Assembly (NCBI RefSeq): GCF_003967515.1
Contig: NZ_BIFQ01000002.1
Coordinates: 1,426,001-1,490,000 of the forward strand
Reading direction: 5' to 3'
Length of the DNA stretch: 64,000 bases
Source: Dictyobacter aurantiacus
Lineage (GTDB): Bacteria > Chloroflexota > Ktedonobacteria > Ktedonobacterales > Ktedonobacteraceae
The position numbers were made by a program, and so were the translations under genes. Each line of letters opens with the position of its first letter. The stretch's first letter is position 1. The notes under the pieces were generated by a model. The model was not told the origin of the DNA. It ran no database searches and saw only the letters and a list, made by a program, of their open reading frames with translations. Shown here in pieces: positions 23,397 through 32,900 of the stretch.

Positions 23397-24371
23397 TTAT
23401 CGGGTTGTGTTGTAGGCCGCTTCAGCAGGGGCGGTCGAGAAGATATGTTTGAAGTCACGCTTCATGCTGATGATATTCCAGTCGTACAGTGTGGCCGCCT
23501 GCAGGGCTTTTTCCGCTCCATGATCATAGGCGAACTCCCTCTCTTCGTCATCGTGCTGTATCAGCAGTGGCAGGTGTGGACGTGCCTGATGTTCAGTATA
23601 CAGAAGCATATCCAGGTCGCCATTCGAATTGCCAACCGATAAAATTGGTGGCTGGCCGATATGCACATGTATATTGACAACCTTACCGGGACCTTCATTC
23701 AGCGGTTCAACCATGCTTTTCTGCCTGACGAGTAGTGGTCGATCATGATGTGTTTCCAGTTTTATCCTCACCGAGCTACCAATCACGTGACTGCGGGGAA
23801 CCCCGTACATCGTCTCCGCGATCTGACGCACAAAATCTGTCTCACCTCCCGTTACCAGGTAGATCTGAAACTCGTGCTGTCGTAGATATGTCATCAGCTC
23901 GAGCATCGGCGCATAGGCCATCTCGGTAAAGGGACGCTGATAATGTGGGTGCAACGATTCCTGGAAGAAGGCGCGCACCTTCTGCACATACTCATCCTGT
24001 GGCACGTCGGAGACGGCCTGCAGGATCAGGTTATCCACTTCCTGAATACTCAATGCCTGAAAATAGGCCCGATCATTCTCCACAAAAGCTTTAAACGGCT
24101 GTACATCGCGCAACTCTGGATGGAGCGCCACCTGCTCATGGAAGTATTTGATAATAAAGATTTCCTGCACATACGATGGTTTCTCGCACCATAAGGTGCC
24201 ATCATTGTCAAAGGCGGCAATCCTCTCATCCGGGGGAATATAGTCGGGACTGTCCTGGGAGCTGACTCTGCGTACAAAATTACAGATGGCCCGTTTTGTT
24301 GAACCATCGTGCCAGGATGCCAGGGTATCCTCTTGTTCTGCCGTATCTATATCATAAAAGTGATCTGTCAT
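23397..24371 (-). CDS. HAD-family hydrolase (phosphoserine-phosphatase-like)
   Basis: This 324-residue cytoplasmic phosphatase belongs to the haloacid dehalogenase superfamily. Motif I is FDNDGTLW (nucleophile Asp, about 50), motif II lies in YLVTGGETDF, and motif IV is VGNSNGDLDML near the C-terminus. A helical cap sits between motif I and II. The pattern DNDGTLW is common in a group annotated as phosphoserine phosphatase-like or nonspecific acid phosphatases; the substrate is not shown. I chose the ATG at 24371 with GCAGGAG upstream, since the longer frame starts at TTG inside that ribosome site. It is alone between repeats. Confidence 0.88.
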   Translation of the reverse strand: MTDHFYDIDTAEQEDTLASWHDGSTKRAICNFVRRVSSQDSPDYIPPDERIAAFDNDGTLWCEKPSYVQEIFIIKYFHEQVALHPELRDVQPFKAFVENDRAYFQALSIQEVDNLILQAVSDVPQDEYVQKVRAFFQESLHPHYQRPFTEMAYAPMLELMTYLRQHEFQIYLVTGGETDFVRQIAETMYGVPRSHVIGSSVRIKLETHHDRPLLVRQKSMVEPLNEGPGKVVNIHVHIGQPPILSVGNSNGDLDMLLYTEHQARPHLPLLIQHDDEEREFAYDHGAEKALQAATLYDWNIISMKRDFKHIFSTAPAEAAYNTTR

Positions 24372-24508
24372 GTATAACTCCTGCAATACATATATAATCT
24401 GTATAGCATTTCTATCGTATAACGCTCATCTAATCTTCATCCCTCAAGCCGAACCATCTCTCCATAGTGTACTCCCGATCAGGTTACTATGAAAAGAGAG
24501 GGCGTGAC

Positions 24509-24578
24509 AGTTTATATAGTGTGGCGAATGATGCAGATGATGCGCATCATCCGCATCATTCGCCACACTATATAAACT
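24509..24578. repeat. Long palindrome, 35-bp arms, one mismatch
   Basis: A 70-nt inverted repeat with no loop: AGTTTATATAGTGTGGCGAA at the left mirrors TTCGCCACACTATATAAACT at the right. The centre is GATGATGCGCATCATC. One A/C mismatch breaks the pairing. It lies between divergent genes, so it is not a simple terminator. Confidence 0.9.
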
Positions 24579-24627
24579 TGCTAACTTTGAAGAGGATTGT
24601 CTATACTATTCTATGTAGTGATGTACG

Positions 24628-25602
24628 ATGTTGTTGCATATAATGAGAAAATATATGTCAAACATTAATATGATTCCTCTACCATGGCGCAACTATATCT
24701 TGCAACTGCCTATGCTGGCGGAAACGGTACAGTGGAAACTGCTACGTAAATGGGGGCTTTCTGAGGTGTGGCGCATCACGATGCGCAACGGAACGACGTG
24801 GATTGCCAAGAAGAGTAGCGGCTCAATGGCTGTAGAGCTTCCTATTTATCAGGAGGTGCTGTTGCCTTTGCATGCACCTCGACCACAGCTCCATTCCTAC
24901 TGGTTGGGCGCATCCGAGCATCTGTTTATCTTAGAGGATGTCGGCTTTGACACGCTTGAGCAGCAGCCTCAGACGGAACACTTCCTGGAATCCGCGCGAG
25001 TACTGGCACGTCTGCGCTGTGCCGCTCTGGTGCAGTTGCAGCATGAGAATGCCAGCAACTTCGAACAGTATCGCATCTCCGCTGATTACTATCTGCAGGC
25101 CCTTGATTATCTGCTCCAGTGCGGTGAGCTAGAGACGGAGAAGAAGGCGGTGCTACAGGCTGTGAAGTGCTGGTTGCCGGACCAGTTGCATGATCTTTAC
25201 AGCCAGCTTCCTCTGACCCTCTGCCATAACGATTACCACGTAAAAAATCTGGTCATCAGCGATGATACTGTTGTCCCGGTTGACTGGGCCATGGCTTACC
25301 TCAGTCCTTACCTGGGTGATTTATATAGCCTGGTGCACGCGGCTGCTTTTCGCAAGGTGGAGACGCAGCTTATGCTGCAGGCCTATGAAGCCGAAGTCAG
25401 ACACTGGGCGGCGACGTATCCCGATGTAGGGCTTATGTTGAGCCGGCCGCTTGAGTGGCAGATTGCCCTTGGCGCCGTCTGCATCCTGATTACCAGCATC
25501 CGTTGGACGTTGACCGAAGCTATGTATGAACTGCCTGAGACCAAAAAATGGATCCCCGCTATGATCCGCAATATCGACCACTATGCGCAGAAGATATCCT
25601 GA
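24628..25602 (+). CDS. Aminoglycoside-phosphotransferase-family kinase
   Basis: This protein of up to 324 residues has the APH/choline kinase fold. The catalytic loop is LCHNDYHVKNLVI (Asp and Asn, near 200) and the metal-binding Asp follows in VVPVDWAMAYL. The N-lobe has an IAKKSSG segment that may supply the ATP-binding Lys. Substrates in this family range from antibiotics to small metabolites, and I cannot choose. The start is uncertain: the ATG at 24628 has no clear ribosome site, and the ATGs at 24643 or 24655 are alternatives. A strong terminator follows. Confidence 0.85.
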   Translation: MLLHIMRKYMSNINMIPLPWRNYILQLPMLAETVQWKLLRKWGLSEVWRITMRNGTTWIAKKSSGSMAVELPIYQEVLLPLHAPRPQLHSYWLGASEHLFILEDVGFDTLEQQPQTEHFLESARVLARLRCAALVQLQHENASNFEQYRISADYYLQALDYLLQCGELETEKKAVLQAVKCWLPDQLHDLYSQLPLTLCHNDYHVKNLVISDDTVVPVDWAMAYLSPYLGDLYSLVHAAAFRKVETQLMLQAYEAEVRHWAATYPDVGLMLSRPLEWQIALGAVCILITSIRWTLTEAMYELPETKKWIPAMIRNIDHYAQKIS

Positions 25603-25611
25603 ACAGCCGGA

Positions 25612-25651
25612 AGAGGGCGAGCGTGCGGCCTGCACGCTCGCCCTCTTTTTT
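25612..25651 (+). terminator. Rho-independent terminator after APH gene
   Basis: AGAGGGCGAGCGTGC and GCACGCTCGCCCTCT form a long stem around a short loop, followed by TTTTT. It also separates the plus-strand kinase gene from the convergent membrane protein gene. Confidence 0.95.
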
Positions 25652-25657
25652 GTTATC

Positions 25658-27064
25658 TCATACCAGTGGCACATATGGTGCGGTGGGTAGCGGAGCAGGC
25701 TCGCTCTGCTGATCGATGCTGGTGCTGAGTTGATAAGGGCCGAACATCACCGGAGTAATGGCTGGCACTGGCTTGCTGGCGTAGGGGGCGCGCGGCCATG
25801 GCTGGCGTGCCAGTTGATCCAATTGTTGCAGGCGGTTATTGGCCGAGGGGATGGTGACTGTGCTTTGCGTGGACTGAACGCCATTGAGGGCCTGTACCGT
25901 CGTCAAGGCCACCATCGCCGCCATTGGGTCTCCCGTGAAGTAGCAGGCGATACAGTCCGCATCCTGATACAACGCATGCATTTTTTTTCGAAAGAAACGA
26001 TTAATGAGTAGCACCACGAGCAACGTCAGAAAAACACTGGTTGTGAGCGTGAGGACATCCAACAGCCCTCCGTCCATCTGTAAGACAATAAATAAGCCAA
26101 TCAGGATGCTGAAACTCGTAAGCAGGCAGATGGTTCGCCAGAGGCTCCAGGTGAGCACTTTTTTTCTGACCAGTGCTATCTCTATACAGAGCATTGCATC
26201 CTGCTGGCGCCAGTCGGTGTAGCGCAACAGCCATTCCCCGAGGATCAGAACCGGTTTCTGGCGACCCCGGATGCGGATATTGGTGCCGAGCGCATCAGCT
26301 TGAATCAAGACTTCTCGAAACTCCACGCCTGCCAGACGCGACCAGGCGACGATGCGCGGCTGCAGGTAAGCCCAGCTGGTCTGCTCAATTGGCTGTAAGT
26401 TATTTACGGCCTTCAACAGCCTGGCTCCAAAGAAAGTCCGCATGCAGACAATGGCGATAATGTAGGTCAGTATCACGATCAGGATGGAAAAGCTTTGTCC
26501 CGTCAGGGTCGCGATCAGCGTAACGCTTTCCAGCAAAATAATGAGTGGTAGGGAAACACTCAAAATATATTTCAGGCGCACAGCGGCGAAAGCTTGTCGG
26601 GACAGAGAAGAAACGTGGAAGAACTCAATAGCATGAACATCCACAAAGATGTTAATCAGAAGGATAGCGATATTGCCACCAATTGAGAGTCCCAGCAGTG
26701 GCGCGCAAAAGATGCCCAGGAAAACAATAATGACAAAGTTAATGAATGTTTGACTATCATTATTATTAATGGCTACTATCTGTCCATGCACAAGGAGATC
26801 TGGCATCTGTACAAAGCTGATCCCAAGTAGCACTATGCCAGAGACCAGTACCAACGCATTCATAGTATTACTCTGGCGCACGACACGATTCCGTCTGGTG
26901 ATATAGCGCATAAAGCCATGGATAGGCAGGCCCTCCTGGTTGGGAGTTGTAAGCGACTCTTGTAAGACTTTTCGGCTGCGCGCAAAGCCAATCATCCCCA
27001 CCCCAAAGTTGATGATGATAAATATGAATTGCAGGCAAAGAAAAAAAAGCAGTTCCAGGGGCAT
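25658..27064 (-). CDS. Membrane protein resembling an inactive M48 peptidase
   Basis: This 468-residue protein has about seven predicted spans. The segment from about 245 to 390 has the layout of an M48 (HtpX/Ste24-like) peptidase: VLIQADALGTNIRIRG, then VLILGEWLL, then a helix where HExxH should be, then two spans, then DADCIACYFTGDPMAAMVAL, which resembles the usual EADxxAxxxTGxP. The zinc motif reads CIEIA (293-297), so it lacks both His. It is therefore probably not a peptidase, if the kinship is right. The C-terminal 70 residues are Pro-rich. AGGTGATAG precedes the ATG. It may act as a scaffold or regulator in the membrane; this is inference. Confidence 0.7.
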   Translation of the reverse strand: MPLELLFFLCLQFIFIIINFGVGMIGFARSRKVLQESLTTPNQEGLPIHGFMRYITRRNRVVRQSNTMNALVLVSGIVLLGISFVQMPDLLVHGQIVAINNNDSQTFINFVIIVFLGIFCAPLLGLSIGGNIAILLINIFVDVHAIEFFHVSSLSRQAFAAVRLKYILSVSLPLIILLESVTLIATLTGQSFSILIVILTYIIAIVCMRTFFGARLLKAVNNLQPIEQTSWAYLQPRIVAWSRLAGVEFREVLIQADALGTNIRIRGRQKPVLILGEWLLRYTDWRQQDAMLCIEIALVRKKVLTWSLWRTICLLTSFSILIGLFIVLQMDGGLLDVLTLTTSVFLTLLVVLLINRFFRKKMHALYQDADCIACYFTGDPMAAMVALTTVQALNGVQSTQSTVTIPSANNRLQQLDQLARQPWPRAPYASKPVPAITPVMFGPYQLSTSIDQQSEPAPLPTAPYVPLV

Positions 27065-27105
27065 TCTATCACCTCATATACGGACAGTTCGGTGCCCGTT
27101 TTATT

Positions 27106-27138
27106 ACGCTCGCCCCCTGAGAGACACGGGGCGAGCGT
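27106..27138. repeat. Hairpin between divergent genes
   Basis: ACGCTCGCCCC and GGGGCGAGCGT form a perfect 11-bp stem with an 11-nt loop. It lies just upstream of the M48-like gene and of the thioesterase-like gene, so it would fall in a 5' leader rather than act as a terminator. Confidence 0.6.
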
Positions 27139-27221
27139 CCTTATAAGATAAACTGAGCTACTATTTCTGTCAAGGAAGCTTTTCTACTTAAAAATAACTA
27201 TTTGCTTATAGAGCATAGAGT

Positions 27222-27755
27222 GTGCCCACGTATTTGATGGATGCGCTTAAAAAGGGATACACTATAGACATTGAAGATTTTATGGAGAAGGCAGGCAGTG
27301 ATATTATGCAGGATAGTTTGCGCGAGCTCCAGAGGTTGCTTAATACAGAGATACCGATCACCCGGCATTTTCATCTGACAGTAGGTGCCTATAATGAACG
27401 CATGCTGCGCCTGGACGCGCCCCTGGCCGAGAATGTCAACCATGCTGGCACTGCCTTTGGTGGTAGCCTGAGCGCCCTGTTAACCCTGGCTGGCTGGAGT
27501 ATGCTCTGGTTTATGTTGCAGGAGTATGGACTGCAGGGCGAAATAATCATTCAAGACAGCACGTGCCGCTATCTGGCCCCGGTAACGAAGGACTTCTCGG
27601 CGTATTGCTATCGTCCCTCAAATGAGCAGTTGGGACGTTTTGAGAAGATGCTGCGCACCCATAGGAAAGGGCGCCTGGAATTAATGGCTGATATCCGTGA
27701 AGGTGACATCCAGGCCGTTTCCTTTGCCGGTCGTTACGTGGTGCGGTTATTTTGA
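27222..27755 (+). CDS. YiiD C-terminal-type thioesterase (hot-dog fold)
   Basis: This protein of up to 177 residues matches the putative thioesterase domain found at the C-terminus of YiiD. The typical segment NVNHAGTAFGGSLSALLTLAGW (about 76-98) is the hot-dog helix region, followed by IIIQDSTCRYLAPVTKDFSAYC. Proteins of this family are thought to act on acyl-CoA or acyl carrier substrates; the precise one is unknown. The start is unclear: GTG 27222, ATG 27237 and ATG 27306 are all in frame and none has a strong ribosome site. Starting at 27306 would give about 150 residues, the usual domain size. No operon partner is seen. Confidence 0.75.
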   Translation: MPTYLMDALKKGYTIDIEDFMEKAGSDIMQDSLRELQRLLNTEIPITRHFHLTVGAYNERMLRLDAPLAENVNHAGTAFGGSLSALLTLAGWSMLWFMLQEYGLQGEIIIQDSTCRYLAPVTKDFSAYCYRPSNEQLGRFEKMLRTHRKGRLELMADIREGDIQAVSFAGRYVVRLF

Positions 27756-28212
27756 GCGCAAAAGAGTCTGGAACTTTTTCGTAGGGCGAGAAAGAATGTA
27801 GTAGTGGGTCACAGTCCTATAAAAAAGTTCCACATACAATTAACTATAGCATCCGTTATTTTTTGCATATGAAGAACATCGCTTTTACAAATGTTTCCCT
27901 CCTCATTTTTAATACTATTTTCATACCATGATGAAGTTTTATTTATCATGATATATACTGCCTGCTGTACAGTATTTGATATACCAGGGGGATTGTTCGT
28001 CTTTGTAATGATCATCTTTTCACGGGATTGGCATATTGCCCGGCATAGATGGCAGGCAGTTAGAAATAGCAAAGCGGAGAGGTGCAGGAGGGGCGGCAAG
28101 CCCCTCCTGCCGGGGTTTAGACGAGCATGCTGAGAGCATGTTCAAATCCCCGAACTCCCTCCCTTTTAGATAGATATAGAACTTTCGGGTGGCGAACTCA
28201 GGAGCACGTGCG
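27756..28212. other. Intergenic region upstream of regulator 1
   Basis: No gene is supported. The first 300 nt are AT-rich. At 28083-28109 a perfect 11-bp hairpin (GCAGGAGGGGC/GCCCCTCCTGC, loop GGCAA) is followed by CGGGGTTT and may end transcription coming from the thioesterase gene. The last 80 nt should carry the promoter of the large regulator. Confidence 0.5.
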
Positions 28213-31200
28213 ATGAATACGAAGATAACCTATCACCAGCAGGTCAGTTATTGCGGAAAACCACGTTGTAAGCGGTGCCGGGAAGGGGTTGGACATGGCC
28301 CTTACTGGTATGCTTATCAGACGGTAGAGGGGCGTACGACTCGCACCTATATTGGAAAACATTTGCCGCCCGAGGCGGAAGCGACGATGCTGGGCAATCA
28401 GCAGCCAGCGACCGCGCAGACGAACGAGAAGGATCAGGCTGTTATCCGTATTTATACCCTGGGGCAGTTTCGTCTGGAACGGCGTGATCCGCGTGATCAT
28501 CAGGACTGGCAGACGGCGACGGATGCTTCATGGCAGCATCAGCGGGTGCGGGCTCTGCTGGGCTGTCTCGTTAGCGTGGCGGGACGCAAGCTGGGGCGCG
28601 AACAGATAACCGAGGCACTCTGGCCGGATCTGGATATAGAAACCGCTGGTAGCCGCCTGGATCGCGCAGTCTACAGCCTGCGCCAGGTATTTGAGCCGGG
28701 CCGCAACCGTCCCGCAACCTCGCCGCTCCTGTTGACCGAGCGTGAAGTTCTGACACTGGCGGATTCCTCGCAGATCTGGGTGGATGCCGATGTTTTTGAG
28801 CAGTTGCTGACGCGGGCCCATGAGATGAAGGATGATGAGGATCTTGGCACCAAAGAGAAGTTGCTCAAGGAGGCCGCCAGCCTGTACGGTGGTGAGTTCC
28901 TGCCCGAGGATCGGCGCAATGAATGGACGCGTGCGCGCCGCGAGTCGTTGCAGCGCAGCTGGATTGGTCTGCTGCTGGAACTGGCGGACCTGATGATTTC
29001 CCGCGATGCCCTGGTGCACGCGATCGAGCCGCTGGACAAATTGATTTCTGTAGATCCCACCAATGAGGCGGGTGTGCAGCGGCTGATGATTGTGCTGGAG
29101 AAGCTGGGACGCCGTGGTGAGGCCCTGCGCGCGTATAAGAAGCTGGATAAGGTGCTGCAGCAGGAATATAATATCGCGCCCCTGCCAGAGACGCGCAAGC
29201 TCTATGACGATCTGATGCGTGGCCGCAATAAGGCCCGCGCCAGCGAAGCTGCCGCCGAGCGTGGAGCCCGCGACGCTACCAGCAATCCTGGGGCAGCAAG
29301 CGAGTCGCCGTCGGTACAGATCGGCCGTAGTCATCAGAGTCCGCTGGTGGGCCGCCAGCAGGAATTAGAGCAGCTGCGTGACCTGCTGACAGCAACCGAG
29401 CAGGCGGCACGTTTTCGCCTGGGTGCTCAGCGCCGCTCTACCGTGGCCACGCTCGATCCCAATCGTCGCCCCCAGTGTGTGCTCTTGATGGGTGACGTTG
29501 GTATCGGCAAGACGCGCCTGGCCGAAGAGCTGGGCCGCGAAGCCAAGAAGCGCGGCTGGGCTGTAGCCTGGAGCCGCGTCTATGCTCAGGAAGGCACCAT
29601 CCCCTATCGTCTCTGGACCGAAGTGCTGCGTAAAGCCATGGACCAGGGCGTCTGGCAGCGTCAGGAGGTCAAGCGGCGTCCCCTGGTCTTCCAGCCGCTG
29701 GGTACCCTGCTGCCTGAGATCCACGACCTGCTCGCGACGGTTAATTTCCCCTCCTCGCTCTCTCCCGAGCAGGAGCAGTTGCGCCTCTGGGAGGCGGCCC
29801 GCGAGCTCCTCACCCTGATCAGCGAGAGCACCCCGCTCCTGATCACACTGGACGACCTGCAGTGGGCGGATAGCAGCAGCTGCGAGCTGCTGGCCTACCT
29901 GGCGCGCCGCACCTATGGCTATCCTATCACCATCATCGGCACCTGCCGCGAAAACGAGCTCGACCCCAATAGTCCCCTGCGCTCCTTGCTCACCGACCTG
30001 CGCCGTGAGAACGCCGTCGAAACCATCTCCCTGGATCTATTGAGTAAAGAGCAGATCAACTCACTGGTCTCCCAGGTCTCGCACGCCCCCGAAACCACGA
30101 TCGAGGAGATCACGAAGCGCGCGGGTGGCAACCCCTTCTTCGCCGAGGAGCTAGCCCGCAGCGTCGTCGACGCGTCCGATGCAACCAGCGGCCAGGACAG
30201 CAACAGCAATGACAACCTGCCCGACACCATCAACGCCGTACTCGCCCTGCGCCTGACGCGCCTGAGCGAAAAGTGCCAGCAGCTGCTCGGCAAAGCCGCC
30301 GTCATCGGAGGCTCCTTCGAGTTCCAGGCCATCAGCGAAATGGAATCGCAGCTCCCCAACCACGAAGACGTCGTCCTCGACCTCCTCGAAGAAGCCCTGC
30401 GCTCCGGCATGCTCACCGAAGAAGGCACCGGCACCAGAATCACCTACCACTTCTGGCACCCCCTGCTCAAAACTTATCTCTATGACCGCCTGTCCGCAGC
30501 CCGGCGCGCCAGCCTTCACCGTAAAGCCGCCGAAGTCTTCCGCGCCATGTACCAGGGCCACGAAGAAAAAGGAGCAGCCACTATTACTAACCATCTTGTA
30601 AAAGGCGGGGCAGATGATCAGCTTATTGCTCAGTATGCCGAGATGGCTGCTAATAACGCTTCATTGCTCTCTTCATATCGAGAAGCTGAAGAATATTATC
30701 GTATCGCGGTTGATCATTTAGGCATTAGCCATCCAGATTGGCAGCGGATTTCTTTTTTATTGGAGCGTCTTGGTGAATGTACCAGAATCGCTGGAAGATT
30801 TGAGGAAGCTCGTCAGTTTTTTGAGCGATCTCTTGATGTGCATCTCAAAAATTGTAACATGTCTGAGTATGCAGACGCTCAAGTTCATGCAATGCTTTTG
30901 TGGAAAATAGGAACTACTTGGGGGAATCAAGGCAATTTAAGTCAAGCAAGAGAATATACAGACTTGGCTGGTCATACTTTGAAAGAAGCCAACATTTTAT
31001 CTGGAGTAGTTTGGGCTAAAATAAAACTTCAACAGAGTTATGCATTTCTTCGGGAAGGAAATTATACTGAAGTAAGAAAAAGCGCTAATGAAGCATTAAG
31101 TATGTTTTCTGAGGTAATTGACAGCAAGAATTATCAAGTTGATGATAATTCTTATTTATCTCTTACAAAGCGTGAATTATCAAGGAACTCCATCGATATA

Positions 31201-32238
31201 GGTAGAATTTATACTCTGCTTAGCAATGTTGAAGCAGCAAGTGGTAAATGTGATGAGGCTTTGCCACACCTTAAAAAAGCTCTTGCAATTGCAGAGCAAT
31301 ACAATTTTCAAAGAGAAATTGCTATTATCGGCTGTAATATGGGAGATTTATATTTAAGGACTGCTGAATATCCTCTGGCTCAAGCAGCTTTACGTCGCTC
31401 TCGTAATTTAGCTAAATTTATGGGAGATCGACCACTTGAAGCTATGAGTTTATGCAATATGGGTATTGGTGATGTTCGCACTGGAAATCTTATAGAGGCG
31501 ACAAGTGAATTTAGAGAAGCCCTGGATTTAATTGAGATAACCAAAACTCAAGCTTTAGCATGCTTATTTTATACAAATTATTCTCTAGCTTTGTTAGAAC
31601 AAGGGAAAGTATCTGAAGCAAGATTAAATTTGTTTCAAGCATTCATAAATGGCCGTAAAACCCAGGCATTGCCATATTTGGGATATGCATTGGTGGTCAT
31701 TGGCTATCTAAGGTTGCTTCAGTCTCTAAAGAGCAAAAATGAAGCGAAAACCTTATTAAACAAAGCCAAAAACACTTTGTTTCACGCTCTTAGCATTAAT
31801 GCTATTGAAGCTGAATCGAGAATAGAAGCGCGTTTAGTACTCTCTCAAGTGATGTTTCAAATGAATGAGCTTAAAAGTGCTTATGAGCAATCAGAAATAG
31901 CTCTTAATGATGCTCAGAAGCTAAAATTGAATTGGCTTGTAGCCAGAGCCCACCATATGATCGGTAGAATACTAATTGAGCAACACGATTTTGATGAAGG
32001 TGTAATTTATTATGAAAAAGCTTTAAATGTTTTTCAGAAATGTGATATGCGTTTGGAATATGCACGTATTCTCCTGCACTACGGCAATGCATTGTTGAAT
32101 AAGGAGGCTCCTTCTGTAGAAGAAATAACAAGAGGGAATATGTATATTCAAGAATCTTATCAAATTTTTAAGCGGTGTAATGCTTGGGTTAATCTACAAG
32201 AATACAATGACAAAATGCTGACCGATATGAAGATGTGA
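28213..32238 (+). CDS. Giant SARP/BTAD-AAA-TPR regulator 1, mosaic
   Basis: This 1341-residue protein is a one-component regulator. It starts with a short domain of type YCGKPRCKRCREGVGHGPYW (three Cys, perhaps metal-binding), then a winged helix and bacterial transcriptional activation domain (about 75-330). A STAND-type AAA ATPase follows with Walker A GDVGIGKTRL (about 427-436) and Walker B LLITLDDLQWAD (about 541-552), then about 500 residues of TPR-like helices. It resembles the regulator at 58516 throughout. From about 30570 the base composition drops sharply (hand count: 63 percent GC in 30361-30420, 30 percent in 31021-31080). The TPR part therefore seems to have a different origin. 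The ATG at 28213 has AGGAG at good spacing. Confidence 0.92.
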   Translation: MNTKITYHQQVSYCGKPRCKRCREGVGHGPYWYAYQTVEGRTTRTYIGKHLPPEAEATMLGNQQPATAQTNEKDQAVIRIYTLGQFRLERRDPRDHQDWQTATDASWQHQRVRALLGCLVSVAGRKLGREQITEALWPDLDIETAGSRLDRAVYSLRQVFEPGRNRPATSPLLLTEREVLTLADSSQIWVDADVFEQLLTRAHEMKDDEDLGTKEKLLKEAASLYGGEFLPEDRRNEWTRARRESLQRSWIGLLLELADLMISRDALVHAIEPLDKLISVDPTNEAGVQRLMIVLEKLGRRGEALRAYKKLDKVLQQEYNIAPLPETRKLYDDLMRGRNKARASEAAAERGARDATSNPGAASESPSVQIGRSHQSPLVGRQQELEQLRDLLTATEQAARFRLGAQRRSTVATLDPNRRPQCVLLMGDVGIGKTRLAEELGREAKKRGWAVAWSRVYAQEGTIPYRLWTEVLRKAMDQGVWQRQEVKRRPLVFQPLGTLLPEIHDLLATVNFPSSLSPEQEQLRLWEAARELLTLISESTPLLITLDDLQWADSSSCELLAYLARRTYGYPITIIGTCRENELDPNSPLRSLLTDLRRENAVETISLDLLSKEQINSLVSQVSHAPETTIEEITKRAGGNPFFAEELARSVVDASDATSGQDSNSNDNLPDTINAVLALRLTRLSEKCQQLLGKAAVIGGSFEFQAISEMESQLPNHEDVVLDLLEEALRSGMLTEEGTGTRITYHFWHPLLKTYLYDRLSAARRASLHRKAAEVFRAMYQGHEEKGAATITNHLVKGGADDQLIAQYAEMAANNASLLSSYREAEEYYRIAVDHLGISHPDWQRISFLLERLGECTRIAGRFEEARQFFERSLDVHLKNCNMSEYADAQVHAMLLWKIGTTWGNQGNLSQAREYTDLAGHTLKEANILSGVVWAKIKLQQSYAFLREGNYTEVRKSANEALSMFSEVIDSKNYQVDDNSYLSLTKRELSRNSIDIGRIYTLLSNVEAASGKCDEALPHLKKALAIAEQYNFQREIAIIGCNMGDLYLRTAEYPLAQAALRRSRNLAKFMGDRPLEAMSLCNMGIGDVRTGNLIEATSEFREALDLIEITKTQALACLFYTNYSLALLEQGKVSEARLNLFQAFINGRKTQALPYLGYALVVIGYLRLLQSLKSKNEAKTLLNKAKNTLFHALSINAIEAESRIEARLVLSQVMFQMNELKSAYEQSEIALNDAQKLKLNWLVARAHHMIGRILIEQHDFDEGVIYYEKALNVFQKCDMRLEYARILLHYGNALLNKEAPSVEEITRGNMYIQESYQIFKRCNAWVNLQEYNDKMLTDMKM

Positions 32239-32744
32239 TAAATTTTAGTTAACGTTTATTATGGAAAATTGATTTTATGAGCTTAATTATATCATTTTAA
32301 TAGATGTGTAGTTTTTTTTAGCATATATATATTAAACTGACAGCTGATGAAATAACACATCCAAATTTTTTGAGATGTTCATCTCATTTTGATTTACCCC
32401 TCCATTTTTGATATTCCTCTCCCATTTTTTAGCAATCTCCGACTAAATTGGTGATCTCTTTCGCATGTCTACTAGAGAGGTAGTACCTTAGATAATGGAT
32501 AAAATCAACCATGTTTTGCTATCAAACCGTGTATATTTTAATCACAAACTAGTACCATAGATGCTGGTTGTGAGGCAAAGCGTGAATGATTTGGAAGTAG
32601 AGTGATGATTACTTCCCTCTACTTTAGCATTAGCAATTGAATGATGCTTCTATCCAAGTTGATACAAGCTGTTGCCTCTGGTGGTTTGGCAATTGTGGGA
32701 TTTGGTCCCAAAATAATTACCCTTTTAGGAAAGGATTGACTAAC
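32239..32744. other. AT-rich intergenic region
   Basis: No gene is seen. The AT-rich composition of the preceding gene's 3' part continues here. At about 32380-32440 three imperfect repeats of about 19 nt occur (CTCATTTTGATTTACCCC, TCCATTTTTGATATTCCTC, TCCCATTTTTTAGC), which could be regulator sites for the small downstream gene. Confidence 0.4.
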
Positions 32745-32900
32745 ATGATGCTCGCACTTCGTAACAAACAGATGATTACTATTGTTGCATTGATTATTCT
32801 CTCTTTGATTGTGTTATCTTTTATTGTTCTTAGCATGGCTCATATTAATTTGTGGCATACACTTAATGCTACACCTAACGCTTTCTATCCTTGGTTCTGA
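32745..32900 (+). CDS. Small hydrophobic peptide, 51 residues
   Basis: A short gene encodes 51 residues: a basic start (LALRNKQ), one membrane span (ITIVALIILSLIVLSFIVLS) and a tail HINLWHTLNATPNAFYPWF. AGGAAAGGA lies 9 nt before the ATG, which supports translation. It stands alone in AT-rich DNA downstream of the giant regulator. I do not recognise it. It could be a small membrane protein, a toxin-like peptide or a target of the regulator; none of these is shown. Confidence 0.5.
   Translation: MMLALRNKQMITIVALIILSLIVLSFIVLSMAHINLWHTLNATPNAFYPWF

Noticed and set aside
24509..24578. Palindrome as a rho-independent terminator
   Set aside because: It lies between divergent genes, so no transcript needs to end there, and there is no U-run.
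28110..28165. GTTCAAATCC, resembling a tRNA T-loop
   Set aside because: No matching acceptor, D or anticodon stems surround it.
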